Source of the DNA: Marinomonas sp. SBI8L
GTDB lineage: Bacteria; Pseudomonadota; Gammaproteobacteria; Pseudomonadales; Marinomonadaceae
Reading direction: 5' to 3'
Assembly (NCBI RefSeq): GCF_001624705.1
Contig: NZ_JSEO01000006.1
Coordinates: forward strand, 244,315 to 308,314
DNA: 64,000 nt
Positions 9,283 through 18,152 of the stretch are shown in pieces (the first letter of the stretch is position 1; every line of letters begins with the position of its first letter). The notes under the pieces are model-generated. The model searched no databases. It worked only from the letters and a program-made list of their open reading frames with translations, and had not been told where the DNA came from. Made by a program: the position numbers and the translations under genes.

Positions 9283-10026
9283 CTAAGATTCGTTTAGGTT
9301 TTCTAGGCTTAGGCTAAGTTCAGACATAAAATCTTCTATACGATGAGCATTTTTACCAAAATCATGATTACCAATGCGTGAACAAGAGCGCATATCTACT
9401 CGTGTTTTACCATCAACTGATCTCACCCTAACAACCACATCATCCATAAACCAGAATACAGGAGTTGTAGCAGTTGCCTCTATCACCCCAGCAGTTGGGT
9501 ATAAAGATACCACTTGCCAACCTTGCTGCCTGACAAGGTCCACTACTTTACGAAAAACAAGGCTTGAAGATTCATCTGTGATAACAGGCTGTACTTGTGG
9601 GTAGGCTTTTTCTTGGATGGCTGCAAACTCTTTCGAATAACTGATTTCGTTGTCTCCAGCATGCCTGAAGCTACTCATGGTAATAAAAGCAGGCGGAGTT
9701 TTCGTATCCGTTGTTATATCGTTAATTAAAGGCAAATTCATTTTAGGAACATAAAATGATAACCAAGCACCAGAGTATAAACCAGAGAAAAGAATGCAGG
9801 CTGCTATAAAGCAACGCTTCTCCTTATTACAGGCTTCCTGACATTTCCAATAAGCAAAAATAGAAAAGAAGAAAAGAAAAATAGCCGCTAAAACAGTTTT
9901 TTTAATCAGTATAAAACCAACGACAGGTTCTAGTAATCCAACTCGAACCCCCGCTATTGAAACAAAGGCCATTGAACCGGCCAAAATAATTAATCCGTAT
10001 AATGTAATTGGAATGAAACGTTGCAT
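9283..10026 (-). CDS. DUF1499 family membrane protein
   Basis: A 247-residue protein with about three N-terminal transmembrane helices (about 5-30, 36-58 and 70-90) and a C-terminal DUF1499 domain. Diagnostic pieces are PLINDITTDTKTPP, KEFAAIQEKAYPQVQP, GVIEATATTPVFWFMDDVVVR and the ending MRSCSRIGNHDFGKNAHRI. The domain is widespread in proteobacteria and has no established function. It stands alone, with 189 bp of AT-rich sequence and no gene between it and the ABC ATPase on its right. Confidence 0.82.
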   Translation of the reverse strand: MQRFIPITLYGLIILAGSMAFVSIAGVRVGLLEPVVGFILIKKTVLAAIFLFFFSIFAYWKCQEACNKEKRCFIAACILFSGLYSGAWLSFYVPKMNLPLINDITTDTKTPPAFITMSSFRHAGDNEISYSKEFAAIQEKAYPQVQPVITDESSSLVFRKVVDLVRQQGWQVVSLYPTAGVIEATATTPVFWFMDDVVVRVRSVDGKTRVDMRSCSRIGNHDFGKNAHRIEDFMSELSLSLENLNES

Positions 10027-10215
10027 ATATAACTCAAATATTCTTCTTTAAAAACACAATAGCGTGGAGAGAGAGTAGAAAATAGAGGTGGGAAAGCGAT
10101 TCAAGATTGATTCCTTTTTATTTGCATAATTATCTTTTACAGGCCATTTTACTTACAGAATTGTGCCACAAACTTGTCAAATAACTCGTGTTAGTATTCG
10201 ACTCACTAATATCAC

Positions 10216-11310
10216 TCATAATAAATAATCATCCAAGTAAAGTCTCAACCATTGCTGTGGGAAGCTAACATAAGCTTTTATTTTTGGCACGCTTTGTTCC
10301 TCTCTTAACCTCGCAATAAAAGCAAAATCAGAGATACGTAAGTGCAATAGTTTATAAGTTCCCATGTTATCACATCGCTCTACATCGCATAATAAAGCAT
10401 CCTCGTAGGGCTTATCCCACACATGCACAAACTCTGGTCTTATTCCGACTTTTAACAAGCTATAGGTTTTATTATTTAATTCAGCGATGACTTTTTGCTC
10501 TAATGCAAGATGACAATTACCGATTGAGACTCCCATTGAGTTCAATTTAGCAGGGAAGATATTCATCCCTGGACTACCAATAAAATGCCCTACAAAAGTA
10601 TGAGCAGGATCTTCAAATAATTCTTTTGGTGTTCCAAATTGCACTATTTTACCTTCATACATAACTGCAATTTTATCAGCGAAAGTAGAAGCTTCTAACT
10701 GATCATGGGTTACGTAGATCATGGTGATATTAAACTTGCCATGAATTTGCTTTAACTTTCGACGTAATTTCCACTTCAAAGCAGGGTCAATCACGGTCAG
10801 AGGCTCATCAAATAGAATCGCCGAAACATCATCACGAACAAGCCCTCTTCCCATAGAAACTTTTTGCTTTTCATCAGCAGTGAGTTTTTTAGCTCGCTTG
10901 TTCAGCACCCCATGAAGTTCTAGCAATTCGGCAATTTCATTAACCTTAGATCTCACCTTAGATTCGTGTAATCCAGCATTACGTAAAGGAAAAGCCAAAT
11001 TGTCATATACAGACATGGTGTCATAGACAACAGGAAACTGAAAAACTTGGGCAATATTTCTAGATTCGGGCGGTACTTGATTCACAGACTCTTGATTAAA
11101 AAGCACCTCTCCTTGAGAGGGTTGTAACAAGCCAGAAATGATATTCAGTAAAGTGGATTTACCACAACCAGATGGCCCTAATAAAGCATAGGCTCCACCA
11201 TGCTCCCAAACATGATCCATGGAATGAATAACAAAATCTTCAATGTTGGAGTCTTTAAATTGAGAAGACTGATAACTATGAGCAATATTTTTTAATTCAA
11301 TTTCTGCCAT
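10216..11310 (-). CDS. ABC transporter ATP-binding protein, MalK/UgpC-like (GlpT-type)
   Basis: A 364-residue ATPase with Walker A GPSGCGKST (about 43-51), Q-loop QVFQFPVVYDTM, Walker B ILFDEP, H-loop YVTHDQLEA and a C-terminal TOBE-like region. The signature loop is LTADEKQKVSMGRG rather than LSGGQ. That degenerate signature, together with QFPVVYDTMSVYDNLAFPLRN, resembles the second ATPase of glycerol/sugar ABC importers (GlpT type). Such systems normally have a partner ATPase, two permeases and a binding protein, none of which is nearby. The gene is divergent from a sigma-54 activator across a 390-bp region. Whether it serves distant permeases or is a leftover cannot be told. Confidence 0.8.
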   Translation of the reverse strand: MAEIELKNIAHSYQSSQFKDSNIEDFVIHSMDHVWEHGGAYALLGPSGCGKSTLLNIISGLLQPSQGEVLFNQESVNQVPPESRNIAQVFQFPVVYDTMSVYDNLAFPLRNAGLHESKVRSKVNEIAELLELHGVLNKRAKKLTADEKQKVSMGRGLVRDDVSAILFDEPLTVIDPALKWKLRRKLKQIHGKFNITMIYVTHDQLEASTFADKIAVMYEGKIVQFGTPKELFEDPAHTFVGHFIGSPGMNIFPAKLNSMGVSIGNCHLALEQKVIAELNNKTYSLLKVGIRPEFVHVWDKPYEDALLCDVERCDNMGTYKLLHLRISDFAFIARLREEQSVPKIKAYVSFPQQWLRLYLDDYLL

Positions 11311-11577
11311 TCGATCTTTGTTCCTTTACAAAGCCCTTTAGAAACACAGGTTTATTTAAAACGCACTAACTGAATTGATCTCTATTTAATTAAGTGTCGT
11401 CGTTAAACTGCCTAAACACGAGTAATTCTGCGAGCTTCACCAACTAACTAGACAAGCAAAACTACCTAACCCTCTAAAAATTAGCAATAAATCAATAATA
11501 AATTCGAATAAGAGCAACAAAAAGCGAACAAAAGCGATTGTAAAGTAGCCTTAAAAAGTGTTCATTTCTTGTATAAT

Positions 11578-11593
11578 TGTTCAATTTTGAACA
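11578..11593. promoter_or_regulatory. Palindromic operator candidate 1 upstream of the AcoR-like gene
   Basis: TGTTCA-N4-TGAACA is a perfect interrupted palindrome, 108 bp before the ATG of the sigma-54 activator. It shares the TGTTCA/TGAACA half-site with the next repeat, as expected for tandem sites of one dimeric regulator. The rest of the 390-bp gap (11311-11700) is AT-rich, and I saw no clear -24/-12 promoter. Confidence 0.5.
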
Positions 11594-11601
11594 GTTGACA
11601 C

Positions 11602-11629
11602 TGAACAGTGACAAGAGAGACACTGTTCA
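11602..11629. promoter_or_regulatory. Palindromic operator candidate 2 upstream of the AcoR-like gene
   Basis: TGAACAGTG (11602-11610) and CACTGTTCA (11621-11629) are perfect 9-bp inverted arms around 10 bases. The left arm is part of a second small palindrome, CACTG-AA-CAGTG (11599-11610). The shared half-site with 11578-11593 suggests autoregulation or control of the divergent ABC ATPase. Confidence 0.5.
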
Positions 11630-11700
11630 AACTGATTCTGTAAATGGATTTAGTAGAATGATAATAAAAAACTGCTATCAACGCTTAAGGCAGATGAAAA

Positions 11701-13539
11701 ATGGCCACTGAAAAACCCGATTCACACCAGGAAATCATTGATAACTCTTGGGATAGGTGTCGAAAATATGGTTTAACTCACAGCAGTGAAATCAATATCA
11801 ATCGTCCTCAAGCTGACGTTATATCAGATATTGTTGAAGCCAATAACTTCCTTGTTCATACCACGCACACTGAAGTGTTACCCTACTATGAACACATATT
11901 GTCCAATACTGAATGCCTAATCATGTTGGCAGATCACTCTGGCCGGGTTCTCGACTCTTGGGGTGACCAAAGATTTATGAATTCCGAACGTAAAGCCATG
12001 TTTGAACAAGGGGTAGCTTGGCAAGAAAGGTCCTTAGGCACCAATGCAATAGGGACAGCTTTAGCAACAGGGCAGCCAGTCCAGATAGAAAGAGATGAAC
12101 ATTTTTTAAAAGCCAACCGTTTTATGGTGGGTTCAGCAGCGCCTATTTACGACGTAAATAGAGAGTTGGTAGGTGTGATTGACGTTTCTAGTGATGCTTA
12201 TCTACCTCAAGCGCATACGCTTGGCATGGTTAAAATGATGACACAATCGGTTGAAAATCGTCTAATCATCTCCATGTTTAAAGACGAAGCCTTTACCCTC
12301 ACCTTTAATACCAACTTAGATATTCTAGACAGCCAATGGTCTGGATTAATTGTATTTAACGAGGAAGGTTCGATTATCTCAGCCAACCGTCGTGCTGAAC
12401 TGTTATTAGCGCAAGATTTGGCTCTACTTAATATTGAAAGTATTTTGAACATTAGTTTAAGAGAGCTGAAAAACCACCCAGAAGAGTTACCACTTGATCT
12501 AGTAGCCTGTAATAAATTCCGTATCTATGGCATGTTAAAACGTCCTAATATGCCAAAACCACGAGAGCTTGATTTTAGAAAGCAAATTAAGCCCGTTCCT
12601 CAAGCCTTTACTTTAGAAAGCATAAACCTTGGGGACTCTAAGCTTAAACGGGCAATTGATCAGGCAAGCCGTGTCATCGAAAAAGACATCCCTATCCTGA
12701 TTCATGGCGAAACAGGTGTCGGTAAGGAAGTCTTTGTTAAAGCCCTACACAACTCTAGCAGCCGAGCGCAAATGCCTCTTGTCGCTCTCAATTGTGCAGC
12801 GATTCCAGCAGATCTTGTCGAATCAGAATTATTTGGCTATGAAAAAGGTGCCTTCACAGGTGCCAATAATAAAGGGTCGATTGGCCTCATTCGTAAAGCT
12901 CATAAAGGCACTCTCTTTTTAGATGAACTTGGCGACATGCCACATAATGTTCAAGCAAGGCTTTTGAGAGTACTACAAGAAAGACAGGTCACCCCATTGG
13001 GTAGCACAGAGAACTATTCGGTCGATGTTCGTTTAATTTCTGCCACCCATAAGAGTTTAAAACAGAGTGTTGCTCTTGGAGAGTTTAGACAAGATTTGTT
13101 CTATCGAGTGTCTGGCTTGAATATCTCTTTACCTGCCTTAAGAGAAAGAGAAGATAAGCAACTACTTTTCCAACAGGTGCTTAACCATTATTCAGAAGCG
13201 AATATTCCTCCTCTTTTATCAGCCAGTGTCACTAAACTATTTGGTAGTTACTCATGGCCGGGTAATATCCGACAGCTTGTCAGCGTCTTACAAATTGCCG
13301 AGATAATGTCTGATGGCCAAAGCATCCAGCTTATGGATTTGCCTGATGACTTTATTCAAGAAGTAGAAGAAGAGCAGCGTCAAGTTGAAGAAAATATCGA
13401 TGACGCCCCTCCAGAAAGGCAAGATAACTGGTTAGCCATATTTGAAGCAAATGATAGAAATGTTTCCAGGACAGCAAAAGCGCTCAATATTAGCCGTAAC
13501 ACCCTTTATAAAAAACTGAGAGAGCTGGACTTAAAATAA
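11701..13539 (+). CDS. Sigma-54-dependent transcriptional activator, AcoR-like
   Basis: A 612-residue regulator: an N-terminal GAF-type sensor (about 60-200, with RSLGTNAIGTALATGQPVQI typical of AcoR-like proteins), a linker, then an AAA+ domain with Walker A GETGVGKE (about 337), the sigma-54 contact loop GAFTGA (about 384) and Walker B LFLDELGDM (about 404). A Fis-type helix-turn-helix follows at the C-terminus (RTAKALNISRNTLYKKLREL). Relatives activate acetoin, alcohol or glycerol catabolism genes; the inducer is not deducible here. No matching catabolic operon is adjacent, only the divergent ABC ATPase. TGTTCA palindromes lie upstream. Confidence 0.9.
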   Translation: MATEKPDSHQEIIDNSWDRCRKYGLTHSSEININRPQADVISDIVEANNFLVHTTHTEVLPYYEHILSNTECLIMLADHSGRVLDSWGDQRFMNSERKAMFEQGVAWQERSLGTNAIGTALATGQPVQIERDEHFLKANRFMVGSAAPIYDVNRELVGVIDVSSDAYLPQAHTLGMVKMMTQSVENRLIISMFKDEAFTLTFNTNLDILDSQWSGLIVFNEEGSIISANRRAELLLAQDLALLNIESILNISLRELKNHPEELPLDLVACNKFRIYGMLKRPNMPKPRELDFRKQIKPVPQAFTLESINLGDSKLKRAIDQASRVIEKDIPILIHGETGVGKEVFVKALHNSSSRAQMPLVALNCAAIPADLVESELFGYEKGAFTGANNKGSIGLIRKAHKGTLFLDELGDMPHNVQARLLRVLQERQVTPLGSTENYSVDVRLISATHKSLKQSVALGEFRQDLFYRVSGLNISLPALREREDKQLLFQQVLNHYSEANIPPLLSASVTKLFGSYSWPGNIRQLVSVLQIAEIMSDGQSIQLMDLPDDFIQEVEEEQRQVEENIDDAPPERQDNWLAIFEANDRNVSRTAKALNISRNTLYKKLRELDLK

Positions 13540-13580
13540 TCTTGCCTCATAATAGCCGATTTTCTTGGCACACTCTCTCT

Positions 13581-14297
13581 ATGACAGACTCTAAAACACG
13601 CTTTAATCTGCATCAGGTTGATTATTTGAGGCAATACTGCCAGTCCATATCAACCCGCCCTTTTCTAGCTAGAGGAGCAAGTCTTACACGCTGCCCCTCT
13701 TGCCTTATGGCACATGATGCCTGTTTTTGTGATGCTAGAGTGGAATCCAACTTACCCATTGAAATCGTGCTCTTATATCATAGGGATGAAATTCACAAAC
13801 CAACTAATAGTGGCCGTTTAATTGCAGACCTATTCCCAAAACAGACTCATGCTTTCTTGTGGTCGCGCAAAGACCCAGAGCCTAAGTTACTTGAGCTTTT
13901 AAATGAAGAAGATAGAGAGATAGTTTTACTTTTTCCTGATACAGAGAAAAAGAACCTATCATTTGAGGTTAAACCTGAGGCAAACACGTCTAGCACTAAA
14001 AAAATAACGCTCATTTTATTTGATGCAACATGGAAGCAAGCCAGCAAAATGTTTCACTTAAGCAAATGGCTAAGAGACTACCCTTGTCTAAACATTAATA
14101 TGGAGAAGCAAAAAGCCTTCTTAGTGCGCCACGCCAAGCATGACATGCAGTTTGCGACAGCTGAAGTGACGGCCATGGCGCTGAACGCTCTTGGCCATCA
14201 GGAGCAAGCTAGCCAACTCATGCAATACAATGCAACTTTTAATCAGCACTGTTTGATGAGCCGTAAAAGGTCTGGGCAGATAAGAGCGACTACTTAA
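13581..14297 (+). CDS. DTW-domain tRNA-uridine aminocarboxypropyltransferase
   Basis: From the ATG at 13581 the protein has 238 residues. The frame is open from a TTG at 13542, but neither start has a clear ribosome site; the ATG is preferred because the family starts shortly before the Zn site. The zinc-binding cysteines are C38, C41, C48 and C50 in CPSCLMAHDACFC. The family motif appears as FDATWKQASKM (about 145-155), with Ala in the middle of the usual D-T-W core. DTW proteins transfer the aminocarboxypropyl group of SAM to uridine in tRNA. Its stop codon overlaps that of the convergent gene at 14294. Confidence 0.78.
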   Translation: MTDSKTRFNLHQVDYLRQYCQSISTRPFLARGASLTRCPSCLMAHDACFCDARVESNLPIEIVLLYHRDEIHKPTNSGRLIADLFPKQTHAFLWSRKDPEPKLLELLNEEDREIVLLFPDTEKKNLSFEVKPEANTSSTKKITLILFDATWKQASKMFHLSKWLRDYPCLNINMEKQKAFLVRHAKHDMQFATAEVTAMALNALGHQEQASQLMQYNATFNQHCLMSRKRSGQIRATT

Positions 14298-14773
14298 GAT
14301 TTTTTAGACAATAAGGTACAGGTACCATCACTAAAAAATTGAACAGCCTGCTTCTTCTTTTTCCCTAACAGAAGTGGGCCATTATCAAAGAAAAGGAAGT
14401 TCTTCCAACTACGTTTAAATACACCATAGCTTGTTTCAATCACATCATCTTGGTGATAACAGAAATATATAATATTGTCGTCTTGCCAGTTTTCTAAATG
14501 CACCAACACCTCTTCAGGCAATGGCTCATCATCAGACTCCCAGCGTGTTTGCCAATCTAGATTAAGGCCAATTGCTTCAGGGTCTTGAGACCAATCCTTT
14601 TGATTAAGATGGTCTGGATGAGTACGTTCTTGACTAATGTAATCCCGCCATACTTGATTCGCTCTAAGTTCAGCAAAAGGTTTAATTTGAATGAGATCTT
14701 CAGGTTGTATAAAAGGGTCTGAACGTTTGAATATCCAGGCTTTAGCAAAGCCTTCAAGCGGTTGGTAAGGCAT
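14294..14773 (-). CDS. DUF2947-like hypothetical protein
   Basis: A 159-residue cytoplasmic, acidic protein with no signal or membrane segment. The opening PLEGFAKAWIFKRSDPFIQPEDLIQIKPFAELRANQVW and the later ETSYGVFKRSWKNFLFFDNGPLLLGKKKKQAVQFFSDG resemble the DUF2947 family of gammaproteobacteria, whose function is unknown; I match it from memory only. The aromatic-rich ending is the most conserved-looking part. It ends tail to tail with the DTW gene with overlapping stops, so there is no room for a terminator. Confidence 0.6.
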   Translation of the reverse strand: MPYQPLEGFAKAWIFKRSDPFIQPEDLIQIKPFAELRANQVWRDYISQERTHPDHLNQKDWSQDPEAIGLNLDWQTRWESDDEPLPEEVLVHLENWQDDNIIYFCYHQDDVIETSYGVFKRSWKNFLFFDNGPLLLGKKKKQAVQFFSDGTCTLLSKKS

Positions 14774-15024
14774 TTAAAATTTGATTTCCTAACAATTTAG
14801 AGGGCGAATTTCTGTCGATTAGAAACACGCATTTTATAGATCATAAGATACAGCAAATAGGTCAAATTTAACATAAGTACGCGCTGCTTTTATAAAGCCT
14901 CATATAAAACCTGATAGATGAAATAAATTCACCTATTTGTTGAAAAAGCATCGTTTGTTGAAATATAAATGGCTATCTATAATCCACCGCAGATAGACAT
15001 TAATCCAACTTATAGAGAAACAAA

Positions 15025-15228
15025 ATGAACAACATATCAAGCACAGAAATTTATGACTCAAACACTTTTACTCTTCTTGCAACACTAAAAGAGTACATAG
15101 TTAAAATCAAAAACATGGTCACAAGCCCTGAAAAACTGAGTGACCTGACCATGCAGAACCCTGTTGATCTAGATTCAAGAATTGAATTAATTAACAAAAT
15201 CAACAAACTAGATTTTATGTCAAAGTAA
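15025..15228 (+). CDS. Small hypothetical protein, 67 residues
   Basis: An open frame of 67 codons starting MNNISSTEIYDSNT, mostly helical in appearance, with a hydrophobic-charged pattern (LLATLKEYIVKIKNMV) and no cysteine, signal or membrane segment. The bases AGAGAAAC precede the ATG as a weak ribosome site. It is 46 bp upstream of the HAD gene on the same strand and might be cotranscribed. I do not recognise it. The 251-bp gap on its left holds no gene that I can see. Confidence 0.45.
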   Translation: MNNISSTEIYDSNTFTLLATLKEYIVKIKNMVTSPEKLSDLTMQNPVDLDSRIELINKINKLDFMSK

Positions 15229-15274
15229 TAATATACAATCTAAACTTAGCCTTTATTTATTAAGGAAGTAGAAG

Positions 15275-15940
15275 ATGTCATTTAAAGCCATTATTTTTGA
15301 TTGTGACGGCGTCATAGTCGATACAGAAACTATTTCTAATAATATTTTTCAGGCGAAACTTGCGGCTTTGGGGCACTCTTTAACAGATCAGGATATTCAA
15401 ACCTTATTTACTGGCTATACAACAGAGAAAAACCTAGAAACAGTTACTGAGATTCTTGGCTATTCCTTGCCTAAGAATTTTAAGTCTGAACTAAAAGCTG
15501 CCTATCAAGCTGAAATGGAAAGGCACCTTGAATGCATTCCAGGTATTCCTGAAATACTTCAGAGTCTAAACTGCCCTTTTGCTATGGCGACCAACGCTCA
15601 TCGATCAGATATGGAATTTAAGCTTGTAAAACTTGGGCTGAACCAAATTTTCACTCAAAGGTTCTGCGTTGAAGATGTTAAACAACCTAAGCCATCACCA
15701 GACTTATACTTACTTGCCTCAAAAAATTTAGGCGTTCACGCAAAAGACTGCTTGGTTATTGAAGATTCAATTGCTGGCATCAAAGCAGGTATCGCAGCTG
15801 GGATGACAGTATTTGCCTTTAGCGAGCAAATGAATGAGAGTGAGCAATTAAAAGCAGGCGCTAGTCGATGCTTTGATTCCATGAGAGAACTAAAACATCA
15901 ACTAGAAGAGATGGGCCTATCTCGCCAAATAGCGATTTAA
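15275..15940 (+). CDS. HAD superfamily phosphatase/phosphoglucomutase-like hydrolase
   Basis: A 221-residue HAD subfamily IA protein. Motif I is FDCDGVIVDTE (nucleophile Asp9, acid/base Asp11), motif II is MATNAHRS, motif III has Lys in KQPKPSPDLYL, and motif IV is VIEDSIAGIKAG. The alpha-helical cap lies between motifs I and II (about 17-85). This pattern is shared by beta-phosphoglucomutases and small-sugar or phosphoglycolate phosphatases, so the substrate is open. AAGGAAG lies 8 bases before the ATG. It converges with yejK, with 8 bp between the stops. Confidence 0.85.
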   Translation: MSFKAIIFDCDGVIVDTETISNNIFQAKLAALGHSLTDQDIQTLFTGYTTEKNLETVTEILGYSLPKNFKSELKAAYQAEMERHLECIPGIPEILQSLNCPFAMATNAHRSDMEFKLVKLGLNQIFTQRFCVEDVKQPKPSPDLYLLASKNLGVHAKDCLVIEDSIAGIKAGIAAGMTVFAFSEQMNESEQLKAGASRCFDSMRELKHQLEEMGLSRQIAI

Positions 15941-15948
15941 CAAAACGG

Positions 15949-16980
15949 CTATTTAGCTAAATCCTTTTGCAATTGTTTTAGTAAGCTTCTAGGCAAATCA
16001 TTAATGGTTAATGACTGAGTCGCTTCATTAAATGAAATGCTTTCCCCTAATAAATCACTATCAAAACTCAGAGTGAGTGTTTTGTTACTGCCAGAGTAAC
16101 GTGTTAGTTTTTTCAAACCAGCCTTTTCGACAAAGATTTCTTTTTCAAGATTAAAGCTTTCAGAAGCAGCAAGATCCAAAAACTTACTGGCTTGATCAGC
16201 CGAAAACTGGGTCTCAATTTCGGCAGCGATTTCTTTAAGTTCAATTGGCTCTTTATCTTCGACTTTCTCAAGACAACGATCAGCAACGACTCGTTTTAAC
16301 TCGACAGCGGCTTTTTGCGGTACATTCATTTCTTGGCAGAATGCTGATGTTAAATCCACAAGTTTGCGAGTTTCTTTTGCCGCAGCTGCGGGCTCATTAC
16401 ATCCAATGAAAGCGGTAAAATAATCACTTTCATGGCGTGGCGCGCGTCCAAAACGAAAAGCAATATAACGAGCTTCGTCTTCCGCTTTCCAAGCCGATAA
16501 GTTAATACGCAAGGCCATATGCAACTTATCCATTTCAATTTGGTTAATTTGCTCAAGACTCAAATCTGAATTAAGCACTACACCTTGTTTACGTTTGAGT
16601 AAAACAATTAATAAGAAGCTAGTATCTTGAACTTGATAATGATGGAACCATAAAAGCCCACCTTCTACATCTTCTACAGGTTCTAAGTGTCTAACATATT
16701 CAGCCGCACAAGCTTTGGTGAAGCCAACAAAGTCATTAAAGCCTGAACCATCAAAATGCTGCTTAATTAAGCCGGGTAACTGAGACCCTTCTTCACTTCC
16801 ATCTGGATTACTAAAGCGGCCAGTATTCATCCCAGAGCGATTAAATAAGTCATTAATTTTTTGTGATAATGCTAAGGCTTGATCATCAACAACCATTTCT
16901 TCAGGTCGAGCAATCAGGAGTGCTTTATCGTTGGAACTATTTTTTTGTATTTCGTGAACAATGAGGTTCGAAATAGACAC
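15949..16980 (-). CDS. yejK: Nucleoid-associated protein YejK (NdpA)
   Basis: I place the start at the GTG at 16980, giving 343 residues beginning (M)SISNLIVHEI. AGAGG precedes it by 6 bases, and this matches the beginning of E. coli YejK (335 residues, with a similar IxxxxxHQL). An in-frame ATG at 17034 would add 18 residues but has no good ribosome site. Family features include the GLLWFHHYQ segment, LDLASxESFN, the Lys-Leu-Thr-Arg-Tyr-Ser-Gly block and the ending SISFNEATQSLTINDLPRSLLKQL. NdpA is an abundant nucleoid protein of uncertain role. It is divergent from the small basic protein at 17148. Confidence 0.88.
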   Translation of the reverse strand: MSISNLIVHEIQKNSSNDKALLIARPEEMVVDDQALALSQKINDLFNRSGMNTGRFSNPDGSEEGSQLPGLIKQHFDGSGFNDFVGFTKACAAEYVRHLEPVEDVEGGLLWFHHYQVQDTSFLLIVLLKRKQGVVLNSDLSLEQINQIEMDKLHMALRINLSAWKAEDEARYIAFRFGRAPRHESDYFTAFIGCNEPAAAAKETRKLVDLTSAFCQEMNVPQKAAVELKRVVADRCLEKVEDKEPIELKEIAAEIETQFSADQASKFLDLAASESFNLEKEIFVEKAGLKKLTRYSGSNKTLTLSFDSDLLGESISFNEATQSLTINDLPRSLLKQLQKDLAK

Positions 16981-17147
16981 TATTAGCCTCTTAAAGTATT
17001 CTGTTTTATTAGCCTTGTATTTTGCTGCATTCATGCCAATCTATCTAGTTAAATAAATAAAACTGTTTGTAATTAATCAACTAGTTAGACAATCAGTAAA
17101 ACAATCGCTTTAAATCTAAAACGTTTTGCGGAGCAAGTCCCTTTATT

Positions 17148-17465
17148 ATGGTAAAACCCAAACCGACGAAAAAGGAAACCAGACAAGAAATTGCCGATCA
17201 AATTGAGGCATTCTTAAAGTCTAAAGGGGAAATTAAACAAGCAGATATGGGTGAATCTGGGCTTGTTGACGGCAAATATAATACAAGCCACATAGGTTTT
17301 GGTGAACCAAGGCAAGAAAGAACGCCTTTAAACCATGTTGTTGCTGAAATGCAAAAAAGAAAGAATGGATCGAATACTAAAACACCAGTGACTAAACGCC
17401 GTAAAAAGGTCATCGTATATGATGATTTTGGCGACCCTATTCGCTGGTATTGGGAAGAAAGCTAA
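17148..17465 (+). CDS. Small basic hypothetical protein
   Basis: The protein has 105 residues, is highly charged and lacks hydrophobic segments. It begins KPKPTKKETRQEIADQIEAFLKSKGEIKQ, contains a Gly/Pro-rich middle, a basic TKRRKKVIVYDDFGDP and ends WYWEES. The look is of a conserved nucleic-acid- or RNA-polymerase-associated small protein, but I do not recognise the family. It is divergent from yejK (167 bp between starts) and 58 bp upstream of gloA on the same strand. Confidence 0.6.
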   Translation: MVKPKPTKKETRQEIADQIEAFLKSKGEIKQADMGESGLVDGKYNTSHIGFGEPRQERTPLNHVVAEMQKRKNGSNTKTPVTKRRKKVIVYDDFGDPIRWYWEES

Positions 17466-17523
17466 ATCACTTTAACAACGAGAAAAGCAATTTAAACACG
17501 CGTAATACAAGGACCTATCGTAA

Positions 17524-17946
17524 ATGAGCATAAAATATCTTCACGCCATGATTAGAACATCTCAGCCAGAAGCCAGCCATGAATTTTACACCAAAGGCTT
17601 AGGTCTTATTAAAACCCGTCAATTTGATAGTGAGTCAGGAAAGTTCTCACTTATCTATTACGCAACAGAACAAGGTGCTCCTGAGGTTGAACTAACCCAT
17701 AATTGGGATGATAGAAACTACTCTAATGGAGATAACTTTGGCCATCTTGCTTTTAGTGTGTCCGACATCTACAAAACATGCGAAACCCTAAGTAATATGG
17801 GCGTCAGTATTTTGCGGCCACCAAGAGACGGTCATATGGCCTTTGTAAAAGACCCTAATGGTATTTCTATTGAACTATTGCAAGAAGGTGAACATCTTGC
17901 ACCAGCCGAGCCTTGGCAATCAATGGAGAACACAGGTTCTTGGTAG
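17524..17946 (+). CDS. gloA: Lactoylglutathione lyase (glyoxalase I)
   Basis: A 140-residue vicinal-oxygen-chelate protein closely like E. coli GloA (135). The metal ligands can be placed at His7 (LHAMIRT), Glu56 (VELTHNW), His74 (FGHLAFSV) and Glu117 (GISIELLQEG). FVKDPNGISIELL is the second-repeat signature. The enzyme isomerises the methylglyoxal-glutathione hemithioacetal to S-lactoylglutathione in the cytoplasm. The absence of an extra loop suggests the Ni/Co-type class. A perfect 10-bp stem follows the stop. Confidence 0.9.
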   Translation: MSIKYLHAMIRTSQPEASHEFYTKGLGLIKTRQFDSESGKFSLIYYATEQGAPEVELTHNWDDRNYSNGDNFGHLAFSVSDIYKTCETLSNMGVSILRPPRDGHMAFVKDPNGISIELLQEGEHLAPAEPWQSMENTGSW

Positions 17947-17975
17947 TCTGATACTCAAGACACTAAAGTATTGAG

Positions 17976-18012
17976 AATAGCAAAAGCTAGACTGGTATCC
18001 GTTTTTGCTATT
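17976..18012 (+). terminator. Hairpin downstream of gloA
   Basis: AATAGCAAAA (17976-17985) and TTTTGCTATT (18003-18012) form a perfect 10-bp stem with a 17-base loop, 30 bp after the gloA stop. There is no U-run after it, so it may be a weak terminator or an mRNA 3' stabiliser. Otherwise the 310-bp gap to the next gene holds only that gene's promoter. Confidence 0.5.
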
Positions 18013-18152
18013 TCACCTATAAGTAAAAATGATTTCATAACTAAAATAACGATTACAAATAAGATCAAAAGCTACATTCAATAACATTCCTATCCAATCA
18101 AAATTACAAACCTCGTCTTTTTAACACAAGTTACACAAAGTTCTGCAAACCA

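Noticed and set aside
11311-11700. Sigma-54 (-24/-12) promoter for the divergent ABC ATPase
   Set aside because: No GG-N10-GC pattern of acceptable quality was found on the minus strand of this gap.
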